The translations under genes were made by a program, and so were the position numbers. DNA of 64,000 bases, taken from positions 124,001 to 188,000 of the forward strand of contig MESE01000001.1 of NCBI GenBank assembly GCA_001770855.1, written 5' to 3'. Under the pieces are notes generated by a model that saw only the letters and a program-made list of their open reading frames with translations, was not told where the DNA came from and searched no databases. Shown piece after piece: positions 62,453 to 64,000 of this stretch (its first letter is position 1; every line of letters begins with the position of its first letter). The DNA is from Burkholderiales bacterium RIFCSPLOWO2_02_FULL_57_36 (GTDB lineage Bacteria > Pseudomonadota > Gammaproteobacteria > Burkholderiales > Burkholderiaceae_D).

Positions 62453-63687
62453 ATTGGGACCGCCTTGAATTCAAACGTCTTGATCACGTTGCGAATATCT
62501 GCCTCGATATCCGCTTCATTTTTGCCGGTGAAAATGAAGCGGCCACTGTGCAGCGCATCGTAGCTGCCGCCTGCTTCAAGTACTTCGCCCGGTTCCGGCA
62601 ACAGCTCGCGCCAGATTGAATCGATGTGAGGTTTCATCGAGCCGGCGGCCAGCACCCGGCATGGCAATTCACGCGGCTTGGGAATCACCAGCCAGCCGCC
62701 GCTTGGGTCTTTCGATTTTTCCGGCGGCGGTATGGCGTCTCCCGCCATGCCTTTGAGCCAGTGCTGGAACAGGTTGATACCGAATACTTTGTTGATCAGA
62801 TGCGGGACTTCGCTGCCGCCCACTCGGGCACCCACTTCCAGAAACACCAGCGAACCATCGCCGGTGACAAACAATTCAAGATGAAACGGCGTGCCGGTCA
62901 AGCCAAGCGCTGCGATGCAGCTCGCGGAAAATTCTTCGATACGATCGCGCAGCGGCGAGCGCTGCACGATTACCGAACCCAACGGTTCGCCGCTGACGAA
63001 ATCAAGGCAACTACTGAGATAGCGCGATACCACCTGGAACGGGACTGCCGATGCGGTGTCGGCGAAGCCATCGACGTGGTACACATCGCCTTCAATGAAT
63101 TCTTCCACCTCATAACGCGACAGATCGAGCGTTGGCAAATGCGCCGCAAGCTCTTCGCGGCTATCGATGCGCAAGACGCCGATACTGGCCGCGCCGTCCA
63201 CAGGTTTCAGGATGATCGGATACGACATGGAGTCGGCAAAACGCAGCGTTTGCTCTATCGATTCGCAACGCGCGAACGCAGGAACGCGCAATCCTTTCAG
63301 GGCAAGCACTTCCTTCATCCGCGCCTTGTCACGGTACACCGCCACCTGCTCCGGCCCATGACCCGGTATGCCCAATGTCTGACGCACCCGGGCGGCAATT
63401 TCCAATGTAAATTCAGATAGTGCGATCAATTGGTCGACAGGACCGGCCTTCTCCATGATTTCACTGACCGCACCCAGCAATTGGGAATAGTCGTTGACAT
63501 CTCTTACTGTTACCAAATGCGCGATCGATGTGGCGGGTGCCAGAACGCCTTGCGCGCCCGGTCCGTCCACCACATAGCTGATGCGGTGCCGGGCATGATC
63601 GAAAAATTCTTCATAGCGCACCAACTCGTTGTCCCAGCGGCGCGTATCATTAAAACGCGGCCAGCGATTGACGATGACAATATGCAT
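62449..63687 (-). CDS. ATP-grasp domain ligase, cluster gene 4
   Basis: 412 residues. The ATP-grasp blocks are YPIILKPVDGAASIGVLRID (KPxxGAASIGV), RYEVEEFIEGDVYHVDGFAD and FHLELFVTGDGSLVFLEVGA (ExxxxxxGxxxxLEVGaR). It resembles carnosine-synthase-like and L-amino-acid-ligase members but is a different branch from gene 1. Such enzymes use ATP and a carboxylate to make an acyl phosphate that an amine then attacks. The N-terminus (HIVIVNRWPRFND) is a Rossmann-like preATP-grasp domain. AAGGTG precedes ATG. Confidence 0.85.
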   Translation of the reverse strand: MHIVIVNRWPRFNDTRRWDNELVRYEEFFDHARHRISYVVDGPGAQGVLAPATSIAHLVTVRDVNDYSQLLGAVSEIMEKAGPVDQLIALSEFTLEIAARVRQTLGIPGHGPEQVAVYRDKARMKEVLALKGLRVPAFARCESIEQTLRFADSMSYPIILKPVDGAASIGVLRIDSREELAAHLPTLDLSRYEVEEFIEGDVYHVDGFADTASAVPFQVVSRYLSSCLDFVSGEPLGSVIVQRSPLRDRIEEFSASCIAALGLTGTPFHLELFVTGDGSLVFLEVGARVGGSEVPHLINKVFGINLFQHWLKGMAGDAIPPPEKSKDPSGGWLVIPKPRELPCRVLAAGSMKPHIDSIWRELLPEPGEVLEAGGSYDALHSGRFIFTGKNEADIEADIRNVIKTFEFKAVPI

Positions 63688-63784
63688 GCAGCACCTTTTT
63701 TATCGAATGGTTCAGGATTTATTTTTGATCCGAGCCGGGCTCGCCGATTGGATAAGGACAATCAAAAAAACCGGTTTGTATGAG

Positions 63785-64000
63785 CTATCGTGGCAGCGAC
63801 TTGAGCAGCCGTTCGCAATACTGCGGTTGCGGAAATCCGATGAATGCTTCAGCGCGCGGATGCGACACGTCGAAACCCTGCAGGAATGACGCAAAATCAG
63901 CCATCGCATCGTTGCCGATAAATACCCCTGTGTAACCGGCCAGCAATAAGCTGTCACGCACCAAGCCATTGTCTGATTCACTGGTGGTAAGCTTGCCGCC
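63785..64000 (-). CDS. Unidentified protein, C-terminal fragment cut by the window edge
   Basis: The frame is open from the right edge to a TAG stop, giving 71 residues starting GGKLTTSESDNGLVRDSLLL and containing AGYTGVFIGNDAMADFASFL and AFIGFPQPQYCERLLKSLP. I do not recognise a family. The region GYTGVFIGNDAMADFASFL looks like a folded alpha/beta core. It is 97 bases upstream of cluster gene 4 on the same strand, so it is likely part of the same operon; the missing N-terminal part should reveal its type. Confidence 0.7.
   Translation of the reverse strand, partial: GGKLTTSESDNGLVRDSLLLAGYTGVFIGNDAMADFASFLQGFDVSHPRAEAFIGFPQPQYCERLLKSLPR

Overview
The window looks like chromosomal DNA of a betaproteobacterium of the order Burkholderiales, most likely an Oxalobacteraceae relative (Herminiimonas / Janthinobacterium type). 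The basis is the gene order smg-dprA-LysM protein next to divergent def-fmt, the prkA-yeaH-spoVR operon, a phasin, a DUF3717 protein and a moderately high GC content judged by eye. Placement is inference; no search was run. No rRNA, tRNA, CRISPR array, prophage or intact insertion sequence was seen.

Layout. 1-6 kb: regulators (TetR end, XRE/MmyB type, LysR, HxlR), each in small divergent arrangements, plus an orphan F0 subunit c gene, a CNNM/CBS membrane protein and a carboxymuconolactone-decarboxylase-family protein. 6-13 kb: orphan ParA ATPase, histidine phosphatase, hemerythrin, HD hydrolase, a broken MAPEG gene, a GlxA/AraC regulator, folE and a GNAT enzyme. 12.9-17 kb: a leftward run of CinA-like, EI24, flavoprotein and NYN genes. 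17-19 kb: two tandem CheY-like receivers, tag, a candidate small RNA and a SET-domain methyltransferase. 20.7-27 kb: prkA-yeaH-spoVR followed by DUF4142 and DUF2383 proteins, a stress/stationary-phase set. 27-35 kb: transglutaminase-like protein, two diguanylate cyclases, a flavin dehydrogenase, CorA, phasin and an M15 peptidase. 35-42 kb: acyl-CoA ligase, B12-binding radical SAM protein, DUF3717, the ada-alkB repair pair, a 46-residue membrane protein and an MFS transporter. 42-48 kb: a complete branched-chain-amino-acid type ABC transporter operon (livK, G, F, H, M) with an alpha/beta hydrolase overlapping its end. 48-57.7 kb: a repeat lipoprotein, a 3-hydroxyisobutyrate-dehydrogenase-like enzyme, topB, smg, dprA, LysM, def, fmt.

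57.8-64 kb is the most interesting part: a tightly packed leftward cluster joining two ATP-grasp ligases, a glutamate-mutase E-like (coenzyme B12 fold) protein, a PP-loop ATPase and an NADPH:FMN-reductase-like protein, with a further unidentified gene running off the right edge. The genes overlap by 20 and 4 bases or are separated by 1 base, so they probably act together. The combination suggests an undescribed pathway that makes a small amide- or peptide-linked metabolite from a rearranged amino acid. The mutase small subunit is not visible in the window.

Other points of note: paired palindromic operators before the HxlR gene, a perfect palindrome before the XRE gene, a 160-base inverted-repeat element before the LysR gene, a compact sRNA candidate with CUCCUC motifs, and hairpins between prkA and yeaH and between livK and livG.
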